Shown: positions 45,101 to 57,722 of the stretch, one piece after another
Layout of the letters: each line of letters opens with the position of its first letter
How positions within the stretch are numbered: the stretch's first letter is position 1
Source of the DNA: Serinus canaria
Lineage: Eukaryota; Chordata; Aves; Passeriformes; Fringillidae
NCBI RefSeq assembly: GCF_022539315.1
Contig: NC_066316.1
Location: 102,480,179-102,544,178 of the forward strand
Length of the DNA: 64,000 nt
Reading direction: 5' to 3'
The notes under the pieces: model-generated
Seen by the model: the letters and a program-made list of their open reading frames with translations, nothing else
What the model was told of the DNA's origin: nothing
Database searches by the model: none
Program-made: the position numbers and the translations under genes

Positions 45101-48100
45101 CACAGCCAAACTCAACCTTGTTCAAAGCAAGGTGCTAGTGAAAGGATGGGATGGAAAATAAGTACTAATGGATTAATGTTCCATGATAAATGTTTTATTA
45201 TAAAAGCTAGCGAGTGATTAGATAATTCTTGCTTCCAAAAGCAGGGTTTAAATATTTCTGCTTGGCTAGAAACCAAAATAAATACATCACTTAACTATCT
45301 GGTTTATAGGAACATCTATATGACTAAAAAAGTAATAGAGCCTTGGTTCCTTTTGTACAGTAGGTGTAATTAATAGCCAGCTATAGCAATGTGCTGCTTA
45401 CTGTTTGGAGCTGTTACGATACATAAAAAGAAATTATTACAAGTTCTAAAGGTACAGCCAGAATTCTCCTCCATACAACAGAGCTACACTGTTATTAATT
45501 AAGATAGTTTTCAAAGGGTTCAACTGCAAAAGTTCAGATAAAGAAATCTCCCTCTCTAAGGAAAATGAAGATATAGACAGGGAAAAAAACCCTGAATATT
45601 TAGATTTATAAAATTTATACAAACACTTGAGCCACAAATTTTCATTTTTATTTCCACCAGTAGAGCAGATTTTGAACACAGGTGCCCTTGTCAAAAGGAT
45701 ATAAAGATATTAAGTATTATTCCTTATAAAACTTTGTTTCTGTAGATATCTTTATTAATCAATGGATCTGAAAGGGAAATTAATTTTATCCCTGTTTCAC
45801 TGGTGAAGAAGTCAAGGTATTAAGAAATAAGCCAGCTTATTCAGCAGCCTCCAACAAATCAGACTGCAGATGTCTCAGGTCCAGTTTAAAACCAGGTTTA
45901 AAGGGTCACAATGGCACTGATTGCCTTGGTTATACTTGATGCAAATGCTTGGACAGACACTTGATAGTTTCTTCTTTAGGAAGTTCTTCAGAGGGGCAGT
46001 GTCCTTAAATTTACTGTGCCTTTTGTGTAGTTTTCTCAGAATATAATTTCAAATAGCATCTACAAGAATTCAGTCTGGGAGGCCTGGCTGGACCTGAGGA
46101 GAGTTGGAAGAGGAAAGGCAGACCCCATCACATGAGAGCTCTTCCTGTGTACAATTGCTGAAACATGGATAGAAGGTTATAAAAAGTGATGTAAACTCTA
46201 CGTCACAGGTGCAGTGACAGTCACAGGTCATTGACTTAACAAACATAGGAATGTGTGAGCTACAGGGAGGAGGACACAGAAGTCATTTTACCTGAACATC
46301 AGATTAAAAGCAAAGCAGAACAATGCAGAGAAATGTGTTCATGCTCTTTCCCTCTGTCAGCTTAGGATGCTTCTAGTTGAACACCCTTGATTTTGCTCAT
46401 GTCACTCTGGCTTGCCTGGATTATTGAGAGATGCTCCAAGTGTGTAGGGAATATAAATGGCATGAACAACAGTCAGAGCAACCACAAGTTGATCAGTAGA
46501 TATTCACAGTGAAGTACCCAATTTTAGAGCATGACCTTGTGCTTTAACATTAAAACCCTCCCAGACACTAATCTTAAGAGCTCAGACTGGTCTCAATATG
46601 AAAGGCAAACAGACTGTTCTTGTAGTCTAGGCAGCCTAGGGATGAGTGAGTGTTTATGCATTTTTCTTCTGGCTGTCTAGAATTCAATATTTTATAAATA
46701 TATTTAGTACATGGTGTCTGACAATGGGTTGCTGGATGAGTTTATGGGCTGTTGCTGTCTTCTGCAATCTCACCACCCTGCTCTGTGCACAGGATGAGAG
46801 AACAAGAGCATGAGTGGACCTACTAAGTCCAAGTTCAATGGACTTTGGAGTCATTGTCCTGGCCAGCAGCTTTGGGCTCAGGCAGACTAGTCCTAAAACT
46901 GAGCAAATCTGGGGGACCCCAGTCTGTGCTGAAGTTTGTGCTAGCACAGCTGTGCTGCAAACAGTCCTCAGATACTCCTTAAAATGCTTCCTAAGGAATG
47001 CCTACTCACACTACACTCACTCCAGTGTAAACACACCCTTAAAGCAGATGTAGAACATGCCCCAGAGGGAGATAATGCAACACCCAGGGAAGGCTGGTGA
47101 ATAAAGCAGCCTACATGCCGTCACTCTGCCCTGCACGTTCGTACGGAGATGAAGGTCAGACTTTGGCTTGGTGCAAAGCTAGTGGAGCATGACAGCCACA
47201 TAAAATATGATATAATAAACAGATGGGAGTGTTGCTTTCTTCTGCTGCTATCAGTCTTGTGGATGTCAGTGGAACAAAGATTTGGCCTGTGTTGCATTGC
47301 CCTACAGTAGTTTTACAAACAAGGTAGATTTATATGGCTTTGGAGTTAAGCTACTGCTCCAAAAACAAGTCCTGTAGAAATGTTTGGTGTGAGAGTATTT
47401 ATAGAGAGTCTACACTGGTCTCTATTGTATTAATGCTGAGGCTCTCTTAAAATTGTGCAGAGCAAAATTCTTTTCCATTTCTGCTAAGGAAGGGGTAGAA
47501 AATTATACTTTTATGGAAAGATTCCCAGTCCTAATATCCCTGGCTTAAAATAAACCCCTTTATGAAAATACTTGAATTAAGCTGTGCACTGAAAGCCAGT
47601 AGAGGAAACTAAATTGAATTGTCTTGCATGCAAATTACTGGGAAATGCATCTGGTGAAGCTGTGCAGCACATCCATGAGTAAAGATACACAACCACCATT
47701 GCAGTTCAACACACTATTTCCTCTGAAGTTCAACAAACACTGGAATTTGAGTTTGATGGGTGCTGAAGTCCATTTCACAAAATTACCTGGTCACACTACT
47801 CACATATAATTGAAATAGGAGCTGATTGCTTTGAATAGCTTTTTTCAAATGGACCCAAATTTTGTATCTATCAAACTTCACTATATTTTCAAAATATATT
47901 TCTAATATCAAAATGTTGTCAATCACTGGAGGAAGAGCTGTTCTAATGAATGTTTTACAACATTTAAACATTCTCACTGGAGCATGAAAACAGTGTCCCC
48001 ATGAGTAACCTGAAGAGGATGCAGGAAAATCCTTATTCCCTATGTGGTGCAGAAGTGACTTGAGGGCTCCCATGTATCACTGTAGCCTTTCATATTGCTG

Positions 48101-50683
48101 AACTTCTTCAAAAGTAAAGAAGAACTATCACATTTTAATCCAAGGGATGTATATGATCGTGAGGAAGTTTCCTCCTTTCCCATTGATCTGTATGAACAGA
48201 GCAATAACATATTTCTCTGAGTGCAAGTTTGGGGTCAAAATGTTGGTTTTGTCAGAAGAAGGCCTGGGACAGGTTTTGTTTTTAAAGTGACCTTTCACCA
48301 TAAAATGAAATTTTTCTAGTGCTTATAGAATTTGGGGTATTGGGGTGTATCCTGCAGTATTTTGAATTGAAACTGACAGATACTGGAGTGCATGTTACCA
48401 TCCCTAATTGTCTGAGAGCCTGGGATGGGGTTGATGCTGTGCCTGTGTCCTCAGCCACAGGGAGGTTTGGATTTTCCAGGCTTGCAGTGGCACAGGTGAA
48501 GAGCAGGAGATGGGTGCAGGCCAACTGTGGGCTCCTATCTCAGGTAGGAGTAAGGTTTGTACACCACAGGCAAAGGCAAGCTTTCTTCAAAGCACTGATC
48601 ACAGTGAGAGCCTAAGCAGGGTTTTCTAAACCGCTTTGTGAGGTGCCTATCTCTCCTTAATGGCTATAAAGAGAGTCTAGGGTGACTGGCCTCTGAAATT
48701 AGTTGCTTCCACTGATACTGTGAATATCTACTGAGTGCCACCTGGAAAGGATTTGCTTCCTCCTGGCCCTCTGAAGATTGACCCTGTTCACTCAGGCTGT
48801 GCTCCTGGGTGAGCTTTTGCCCCTGCCTGAACTCATAGAGTGAAGGTTTGTTTACATCCAAACTGAATTAAAATTTCCATGTAGTACAGGCTACGGAGCT
48901 GTGTGAAAACTGCAGCTCTGACTCCAGGGAGTCTTGGTTTACAGTGAACCTCTTGAACAAAGAAACATGAATTTTCTGGTTTTCCCCACTCCTCTGATTC
49001 CCCCACGATGAGCCAGAGGAATCCAGCCAGTGAGGGGGTGGCTCAGGCTCTGCTCTTGGGGCTTTTCACTCAAATGAAGATGCTGACTCCTCACGAAGCT
49101 AGTAGTGGGCTAAGTGTAAATCTGCTTTCCCACCTCAAGGTCTTGCCTCTGACTATGCACAGAAATTTATAGTTTGTTTTTAAAAAAAATATTGCTCCCC
49201 ATTACCCATAAAAGAGAGAGGCTTGTTGGAGCTGCACACCTCCCAGGCACGGTGCTATTGGTTGCCCTGCCAGCCCCGTAATGTAAATTACCTTTGCACT
49301 TTGTAATAGAGTCAGCACCATGACAGGAACTCACACATCACTCAGTTGGCTAAGGGTAATAAAGAGGAAAATCAAAAGGAGCATGAGTTCATGCTGGAGG
49401 TATGTGCAATCAAGGAGAGAGATTTATGACAAAAGCTGAGTTATAATATTATAGGGTATAAACAGCTTCTTACTGTTATGTTTTCATACACCCCATGTTC
49501 CTTCGGTAAGTACAGTGTTAAGTTTGGGGGAGACTTAGCTGTGAATTTTTGCCTTCTTAAAAGGGTCTGGAAAAACAAACTTGCATTTATGTGGCATAAA
49601 AATCACTGCTGGGGTTCAGTCTGCCGGTGTGGATAAGTACAAGGTAGCAGCCTCCGCCTAACTGGCATCAAAAGCATATTTCAAAAGTCTGGTGTGATGA
49701 TTCTCATTTGTTGACAGAGGTTTAGCTTCTGCAAAACTGACTTGGTTTATTCACCACACTGCAATGACATCTATCATCAGTAGCCACTCAGTATTATGTG
49801 TTTACCAGAAGCAGTGCCAAGTGCCTGACACTGGCATGGCCTCAGTGCAGACTGTACCCAATTCATTCTCCGAATATCCTGACTATAACATTATCTGAGC
49901 ATCCTCTGGTACAGAGTAGAAATGGCTGTGCTGCCTTGGACCAAAGTTCTGTTGCAGATGCTGAGGGAGCACCACTCTCTCAGGAGATGGCACACTGATG
50001 TCCTTGGTTCCATGCTGGTGACATCCCACAGAGCTGCTCCATCCCCATCAGAGCTCCTGGGCATGGTCTGCAGTCCCAGTGATGTGGGCCAGCAGCCCTG
50101 CATCCTCTTTCCCCTCCACTCACATTAATCCCTGCCTCCTAGGTGAACAAGTGGCTGGTGTGCAAAAAAATAAAGAAAATAAGGAATAAAGAAAAGCAGA
50201 ATGAACAACAAAAGACCCAGCTGTAACCTGGAATTAGCTCAGAACAGAATTTTAGGAGAACTGTAATGCTGCAGAACCATGTAACAAAATTTAGACCATT
50301 TCAATGTGCTTTTTTGTCCCTGTCTTTGTTAAAAAGAGCAGCTCTTTGCTAGCATTATATGATCTGAGTTTCCCTGTAAAACTGCAAAAAGAACATTTCT
50401 GATGTCTGTGTTTCTTCTAGTGGTCTTTATTTTCATCTGGGAAACCAACAACAGGCCCAGGCACTGAGATCTCTGCCCACCCTTTGCTCACATCAAGTTG
50501 TAGATCTGACCTCAGTCAAGTCCCTAGGGACTGGTGTACACTGCCATGGTATGTCAGCCCTTCCTCTGGGTATCCCTTTTTCACCCCAGCTCACCCCACA
50601 ACTCCACTGGCAGTAGCAAGATAGAGGGGGAGCCAGGTTTAGCCCCAAAAACCCCATCTCATAACTTGACAAGAGGGTAGAAT
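42191..50683. other. Gene-free stretch right of the CR1 cluster
   Basis: No supported exon or RNA gene. At 44819-44826 there is an exact POU octamer (ATGCAAAT) in an AT-rich, non-repetitive setting. Positions 44260-44300 hold short local duplications (CTCCAGAGATAC twice, then CCTACCTACCT). Positions 49250-49320 are motif-dense (ATTGG, TAAATTACCTTTGCAC, GTCAGCA). The remaining sequence is unremarkable. Confidence 0.45.
44819..44826 (+). promoter_or_regulatory. POU octamer motif ATGCAAAT
   Basis: An exact octamer is followed directly by TAAAG. It lies in an AT-rich segment far from any recognised promoter. A single 8-mer is expected once or more by chance in a window of this size, so function is uncertain. 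Confidence 0.2.
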
Positions 50684-50822
50684 TACAGAATCATAGAATC
50701 AATTAGGTGGCAAAAGACCTCTGAATGCATTGAGTCCAACCTTTGGCTGAACACCACCATGTCAACTAGACCATGCCACTGATTGCTGCATCCAGTCTTT
50801 CTTAAACACCTCCAGGGACAGT
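50684..50822 (-). mobile_element. CR1 LINE 3'-end fragment D, strongly 5'-truncated
   Basis: The plus strand begins TACAGAAT CATAGAAT, i.e. two CR1 3' octamers on the minus strand, one altered. It continues with a CR1-like 3' tail (GAGTCCAACCTTTGGCTGAA, then CACCTCCAGGGACAGTC) and stops at about 50822. Only about 140 bases remain and there is no coding potential. Confidence 0.82.
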
Positions 50823-53800
50823 CAATGGAAAATGTGGAAAACAACAGCTCACTTTTTATATTAGAGCAAAAAGGATGAAGCAGATGTTTTTAAGTAAACA
50901 TGGACTCTTATTATGTATTTCTGAGAAGTCAAGAGAAGCCTTTTCAGAAGCTGGAGTAGCCCATGAATTTAAAGGAGTTTTAAATACTGTACTTTCCTAT
51001 AAAGCTATAAAATCCTGGCAGAAAGCTCAGCAGCCAATCAAGAAGGAATGAACCTGAGCATGTTATAACTCAGATTACCAATAAAAATGTCAGTCTGAAA
51101 TCAGAAGTGGGTAGTTTTATAATCTTGAACTGAAAGTATTTTTTTAATTGCTTTCAAATGGGGAACTTAACAATATAATTAAATATATATATAAAAAGTC
51201 CCAAAGTGCTACAATCTGCTTTACTATCTGACTTTGTCAAGCTGATTATTATTACAATAGGGGAAATGGTGGATTCGAATGTCTTTTCTCTGGCACTGCA
51301 ATTTCCCAGCTGTTTTATTGGGATTGTATTAAAACTGGAGAAAATGTACTCTGCTTCTTCCATAAAAACTAGTTGAGCATTAAGAGTTAATACCAGCATT
51401 TTAAAATCATTAAAACCAGCCTATAGCTGCAGATTAGTGTGGGGTGAGATGTGTTATTTGAAGCAGGTGTGATCTGTCAGGAGCAGTGTTTTGGCATTTT
51501 ACAACCAGTGGGGCTAGGTGCACAGCTGTAGACTGAAGAAAAATGGGCCAGCGTGGGTACAATGGGCGGCTTTGTATATATGTTGCTATTTTGCTAATGC
51601 ACTTTTAGCGTATATATAGATAAACAGTTCAAATATTGATTGGTATTTTGTGGTATTAATAGGCTCACTTTAATCTGGTTTAGTCTCTAAAGTATATTAC
51701 ATTGATCAGGGACCACTGATATATTTTCTTAGTGAGACTAAATTATGCTCTTTCCCAAAGGTTATGTCTGTAAACAAAAGAGCCTGGAGGAATAGTTTGG
51801 ATAGTGCAAGAGAGCTGAGTATGTGTCAGTCAGGTGCAAACTGCTGGGAATAACCTGTTACTGTTTATGGGCCAGCCTGTACAGATTGCTTCAGAACAGA
51901 GCTGGTTGGGAGCCAATGATCAAACACTTCTTTTGTTGGAAAATGCCAGTGTGGGGAAACAGAAGTATTTCATAGGAATGTGTCAGTCTGATGAAGTTTT
52001 GATGAAATACAAACAGGATCCTGCTGGAAGCCTACCATGGTCCTGCCAACCCCCACAGGTTGTTGTTGGACCAGAAACTGTTTATACTTCTAAGGCTCAT
52101 GTAGATAGGGCTGCCCCCACCTCCACAGGTCCTGACCCTCCCTGGTGCTGGTGGGGTTGGGCAGTGTGGAAACCTTGTCTGAGGCTTAGAGGGCCATCTT
52201 CCAAGAATTATTTGATCATGCAAATTTCAAACCTCAAATTTCAATATCTTCATGATGACAAAACAAATTTTTTTATGTGGATTTTATTTTCCATGGGGTG
52301 TTTTTCTATTTCTAATTTTCCAAAAGGCAGTGAAGTTTTCAATTTTTTAAAGTAAAGGTATCTTCCCAAGAGAAGAAAAATGCAACTTAATGTCAAATAG
52401 TTGGTGGCACAGAAATGCTACTGAAATGATGCACATGGATTACCCAAACTTTCATACAAGCTCCTCAGGTCTTGATAGCAACAGGAACATGTGGTCTCCC
52501 ACTGTTTAAAGTAGTAATATCCTTGATTTCATAGTAGAAAACTTCCCTGATATGACTGGTTTAAAAAATGTATATTTTAAATATTATACTACAGAACTAC
52601 TGAAAAGTATTTTTTTAGCTATGTGGTGGAAACAAAATATAATTGAAATATTTAAACTCTGTTTATATATACATATTTCCTCTCTAAGTTTATGGAAATG
52701 TTGAGTTAAACACCATAAAGACTGATAAGTAGATTTTAAGAACAAATAGATTTCTGTGAAACTGACAGGTTGTAGATAAGATACAGATAGAGCTCATTCC
52801 TTTGCTATAAATATGAGAGTCTGTTTTTCTTCCCACCTATACTGATTTTTTTTTTTCATTGTAAGTCTTTTGCTTGCAGTGGAGCCACTAGTGATTTATA
52901 CTAGTGAAAATAAGAATTAGAATTGGGAGCATTACTTTCAACCCAGCAGTGTCCATTTAACTGTCACAATGGGTAAAGACAAGAGCTCTCAGAGAAGGTT
53001 GTTTATCCTTATGGGAAGGGACAATAAAAACCACAGGAGATTTCCCTTCTGGCCTGGGTGGAATTTTAAGGGATGGAAAAGGGTAATTTTTATTCTACAC
53101 TTTAATTATCCAAGACCTTTGATGTTAGTGGTAGATATCAGTATAAATCTCAAGGGCATGAAGTTAATGGAATTACATTAAGGGTGAATTTTCCTCAAGG
53201 AGCAATTCACACACTCTGCTTTGCAGCTAAGAGTGCTATAGGTCAACAGGGCTTTGCTAATTATTACAGATTACATGAAACATGATTACTTAGACAACAG
53301 AAATATGTACTGTTCAATTACACATGTATAACCAAAAAGACAATAGTATTCTGAATCTTTTCTGTTGAACAAAATGCTTGAATTTTTTACTACTAGACTC
53401 CAGCCAGGAGCACTGGTATGTTAGCTGGAGGACTGTAAGTTTAAAGCGAGGTCTTAAGAGTTTAATCCTCATTTTTGTACTTAAATCTTGTACTATTTGC
53501 ATTTCCCTGTTACTGGGACATTCACACGATCCCTGGTGACTCCTGGGACACAAAATGTGTATCCTGTGCAGCCAAAGGAGCAAAGCCAGCACTGTCACAT
53601 AATAAATAAAACTGTGGAAGATGAAATGTTATAACATCCTGAAGGGTGTAGTAAGTGAAGTCAAGGAAGGATGTATCCAGAAAGGCCTGTGAGGCCAGAC
53701 CAAGTATTTTCAGTTCAAAATATCACAATGGGAGTGCAAGGGCATTATTTCCATCATCTCTGGTGGTGGGGAGGAACAAGGGCAGGGATCAAGGAGGAGA

Positions 53801-56800
53801 GCTACCACCAACACTTTCAATGTCTCCAGTGTGTAATAGTGGCCATCATTAATCAGCCAGCAATGGTCACATGAGGTTACATGATATTATAACCTCCCTT
53901 TTGGAAAGAGAAGCTAGTCTGTGGCAAGGCTTGGAAACCACTTTTGATGAAGACTGGGCTCCATTTGAAAATTTCCCATGTCTGTGGGAGAGGCTTGTAG
54001 TTTGCTCTTATTGATAGTGAAGTTATGGTAGAAATTATTTAGAGGGAAAACTGTTTTCTAAAAGGGCAGTGGCAAGAAGAAAAACGTCTCTATGTATACA
54101 GTGGCTCAGTCTGCAAAAGCATTAATTTAAAGACTTCCTATGCTTTACTATCATTAACACACTGTAAACACATGAAGCTAACTATTCATAAAATAGCATC
54201 CATTTCATGGTCCAGATCACTCCTCTCTTGTGGGAAACCACGCAGGAAGAGCAGGGTGAGCCCCTCGGGAATAGGAAAGTTTTAATATCATTTCTTAAGG
54301 GAAGATAATATTTCTCTGGCCCATAAACAAGCAGCTTATTTGAATGTGAGAATGGTATAGCTGCAAGACTGCCATAGGATCCAAAATCCAATACCCCTCC
54401 ATGATTCTGCATCCCATCAGCTGGGGCTGCAGTGAATCTTGTGCTTCTAAATCCTCAGCCTGATGCTTTTGTAGGTCTTATTCAAGAAGAAGCTAAGCAG
54501 AAAGTCCTAGAACCTGTGACAGGTAAGTTAATTGAAAATTATATGGTCTCAGATAAAATAACATTATGAGGTCTGGATTTCAAGGAGGACACAGATATGC
54601 ACAAGATGAAGAAAGTTAAATATTGTGAGAGAAGATTTGAAAATGAATAAAGAGATTTGTCATAAAGGTTGAAGAATTGAGTTGATTTTTTCTATCACAG
54701 AAAAAAAAAAATGCAGTGTACATCGGTCACTCCAACGGGACATGGATTACTCTTGTTCCTTTTTCCAGGCCAGTGGATATATTAGGTCATAAGTCCATGG
54801 ACAATGACAGATTTTAAGTCAACAGTGATGGCAATGTCAAGCTGAGGACAGATACTGCCTCACCTGTCCAAAGACAGCATCTCTTGTTTACCACTGTATT
54901 TCCAAGTGGCACTGTCATCTGCTAAGCAACAGCCCTGCCCTGTTTCTCATTCTGCATTACTCTGCATTTCTAGAAACCTGCTTCTAGTCACTGCTGCAGC
55001 TCCTCCACCTGCTTTTTGTTCCTATGGACATGAGCTCAGCCAAAAGTTTGCTGAAAGCATGAAAAAGGCGCTTTCACTACTCTGCTGAATTCTGGGGCAG
55101 GAGAGTGGGAGGGAAGAGGATCCATCTCCCAGCCCTGCATTCTCACACCCACACATCACAAAGGCCATGGAGCCAGGCTGGAAAGGGCAGAGATGGTGGC
55201 AGTGTCAGCCTTTTATTTCCAGTTAAAGAAGTCATATGTGTGTCTGTGCTATTGAGGACAGTCTGGTCCTCTGTAATGAGATGAAAAGTTCTGAAAAAAA
55301 TCATGGTAGCGAGTATAAATAAAAGATCCAAAAGTCTCTTTCAATTAATATTACTTGTATTACACCTGAAATGTATACAGTGCTACATGAAGAAAAGCAC
55401 ACACCACCAGTGCAAGCAACAACTTCCAGCTCTGTAAGAAGTGGGAAACATATTTTTTGCTCAAATGAGGTTTGACTTAAACTTGTGGCACTTTGGGCAG
55501 CTGTTAAATTATATTTTGAACTGGCATTTGCAGACATCTTATCACATCCAGACTGAGGCAGGAATTAGACAAAGATGTGAATGGCCATTGTTCATCTGAA
55601 AGCTATTCCTGTATTCTCAGTAGAACTGGTGATATTCGAATTGGAGAAACACCCCTCTCTCTGTTAAATTGTTTTACCCCCCCACCAGCAGCAGTTTTGT
55701 TTTCTTGTAGTGAGGCCCTCCTTTGGACTGCCTGTGCTGAGGCAGCAAGGGCTGGGGTGTGGGGGACCCACTCTTAACCTGTCCTCTTGTCCAGCATAAG
55801 GCTGACAATCTCAGAAAGCCAGCATCACTTGCAGTGCAGCAGAAAGATAACTCACAGAACTTGGTTAAAGGGTTACATGAGATGTAGGTGTATACTTGCA
55901 CATACGTATAAATTTCTCTTGACAAAGAAATGGCAAAGTGTAGCTGGGCAGAACGACCATCTTAGCCTTCCTTTACATTTCTTCTTGCAGAAGTTTTACC
56001 AGCAAGAGGACCCACAGCTCCACTGAGCAGTGATGGGCAGAAGCTCTGTTTCTGTCTTTGACTGATGGACTCAGACTTGAAACCAGGCCTGCAACTTCTC
56101 TGAGACCCAGTTACAGTGCCAATAAAACAGACTGGTGAAAGACATCTCCCTAGGGTGTGGTGAGGATGACTAAATAGTTGAAAAGAGCATTGAGGTACTC
56201 AGCTGAAAGGTACTTGATACTGTCAGACAATTGGTATAGCCTTTATTCATTGATAAATAGCTATTTGGACAGTCCTTGGGAAAATGTGGACATTTGAAAA
56301 GAGGCCAATAATATTCTTTACAGGAAAAGCAATGACCATAAATTTGAACATGCTTTATATAGGTTACATCTGAGGAATGAAAATATATCTGTATATTAAA
56401 TTACTACATTTGTAGAGTATAAAAATAGGATCTAGTCATAATCCCCCTTTGAGTAAAGGAGGCAAAAAAAAACCCAAAAAACAAAACTAACTAAACAGCT
56501 GCTTTGCAAAGTTTCTAGATGCAGAGTTCAATAAAACCTTGATGTATGTAGCATGTATAAGCAGAACTGAGCTTGGATATATTAATCTCCAAAACCCTTT
56601 ATTTTGCAGCCAAAATATGCCTACATGGAGTAGATTAAAAATATTTATACAAGGCAAAATTCCAAGGCTAGTGAACATCCTGTTGCCAAAGACATTTTGC
56701 GGACAACAATATATCATTTTACCACATACAGTAGTTACTGCTTTCACAGTGAAAGAATATGATAACATAGATATATGCACATGAAATTCTGAAATTATGT

Positions 56801-57641
56801 TTGTGCCCACAAGTTGACTGAAGTTTCTCATATGGCCATGCAGGAGACCAAATCCTCCAAGTGACTGCAGATGCCCTCTTCCGAGGCTGTGAATAATTGT
56901 TTGAACTCCAGGAAAAAGCTGTGTAAGTTAAAAAAAAAAAAAAAAAAGTTGTTTAGACATGATGGATGTCTTTGGTTGCTAGCTATAGACTTGGAGTGAG
57001 TTGCCCTGATGCACCACAGATTTTCTCAGTGAGGCAAGGCAGTGCTTTAAGACTTCATCACCTTTAGAAACATTACTGAACATTACAAAGCCAGAATTAA
57101 AGCTTCCTATGCCCTTCACTCGTGGTCCACAGAAACCTATTCAGAAAAACAAATCAAGGAGGGTAAGAGTGAGTCAGACCAAACATGCACACAGTCCAGA
57201 GCCCCATATCTTAGAGCAGGCTTTGAATTATTTCTACGCTATGAGTATGCCTGATCTCCTCGAACCTGCTCCTGCATCACATTGCAATGACTTCTGACAT
57301 TTTATTTCTTACTGTTACATACCCCCAGTTTTTCAAGTGTGCCATGGGTTTATCTCATTTGGTAAAATCTGCTCTTGAAAAAAATGAGGCACAGTGACCA
57401 TCTCCTCCAAGTTCAACTTCTTTGAGGATATAATAGCACACATTTCTGCAAGATCTTCCTCAGGCTGAACACTCGAAGCTGAATTTCATGATTCTTTGGT
57501 GGAAGTACTTCCACTTCATTGCCTATTTTTTCTTTGTCTCTCTCTAACTAGGTTACTACAAGCTCTTAGAGATGAGGACACAATGACCAAACTGTACCTG
57601 AACCAAAGATATATATCACAAAAAAGTCATTTTTTGGCGTG
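50823..57641. other. Gene-free AT-rich stretch
   Basis: No supported gene. Positions 51550-51620 are unusual, with GGGCGG and ACAATGG next to a long AT/TATA-rich segment. A 173-codon open frame at 51834-52355 has no recognisable domain and mixed composition, and is probably chance. An A18 run lies at 56930-56947. No further CR1 signature was found. Confidence 0.45.
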
Positions 57642-57722
57642 TTTCTTTTTTTTTTCCTTTTTTTTCTTTTTTTCTTTTTTTTCTTTTTTTTTCTTTTCTC
57701 TTCCTTGTTCTTTTTTTCTTCT
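57642..57722 (+). repeat. Polypyrimidine tract (T/C), 65 uninterrupted bases
   Basis: Positions 57642-57706 contain only T and C, mainly T7-T9 runs broken by single C residues. After one G at 57707 the tract resumes to 57722. On the minus strand it is a polypurine tract that gives a spurious Lys/Arg-rich frame. Mirror-like polypurine tracts of this length can form triplex DNA, but that is not shown here. Confidence 0.93.

Noticed and set aside
51834..52355. 173-codon plus-strand open frame
   Set aside because: It has no recognisable domain and changes composition abruptly partway through. The length is compatible with chance.
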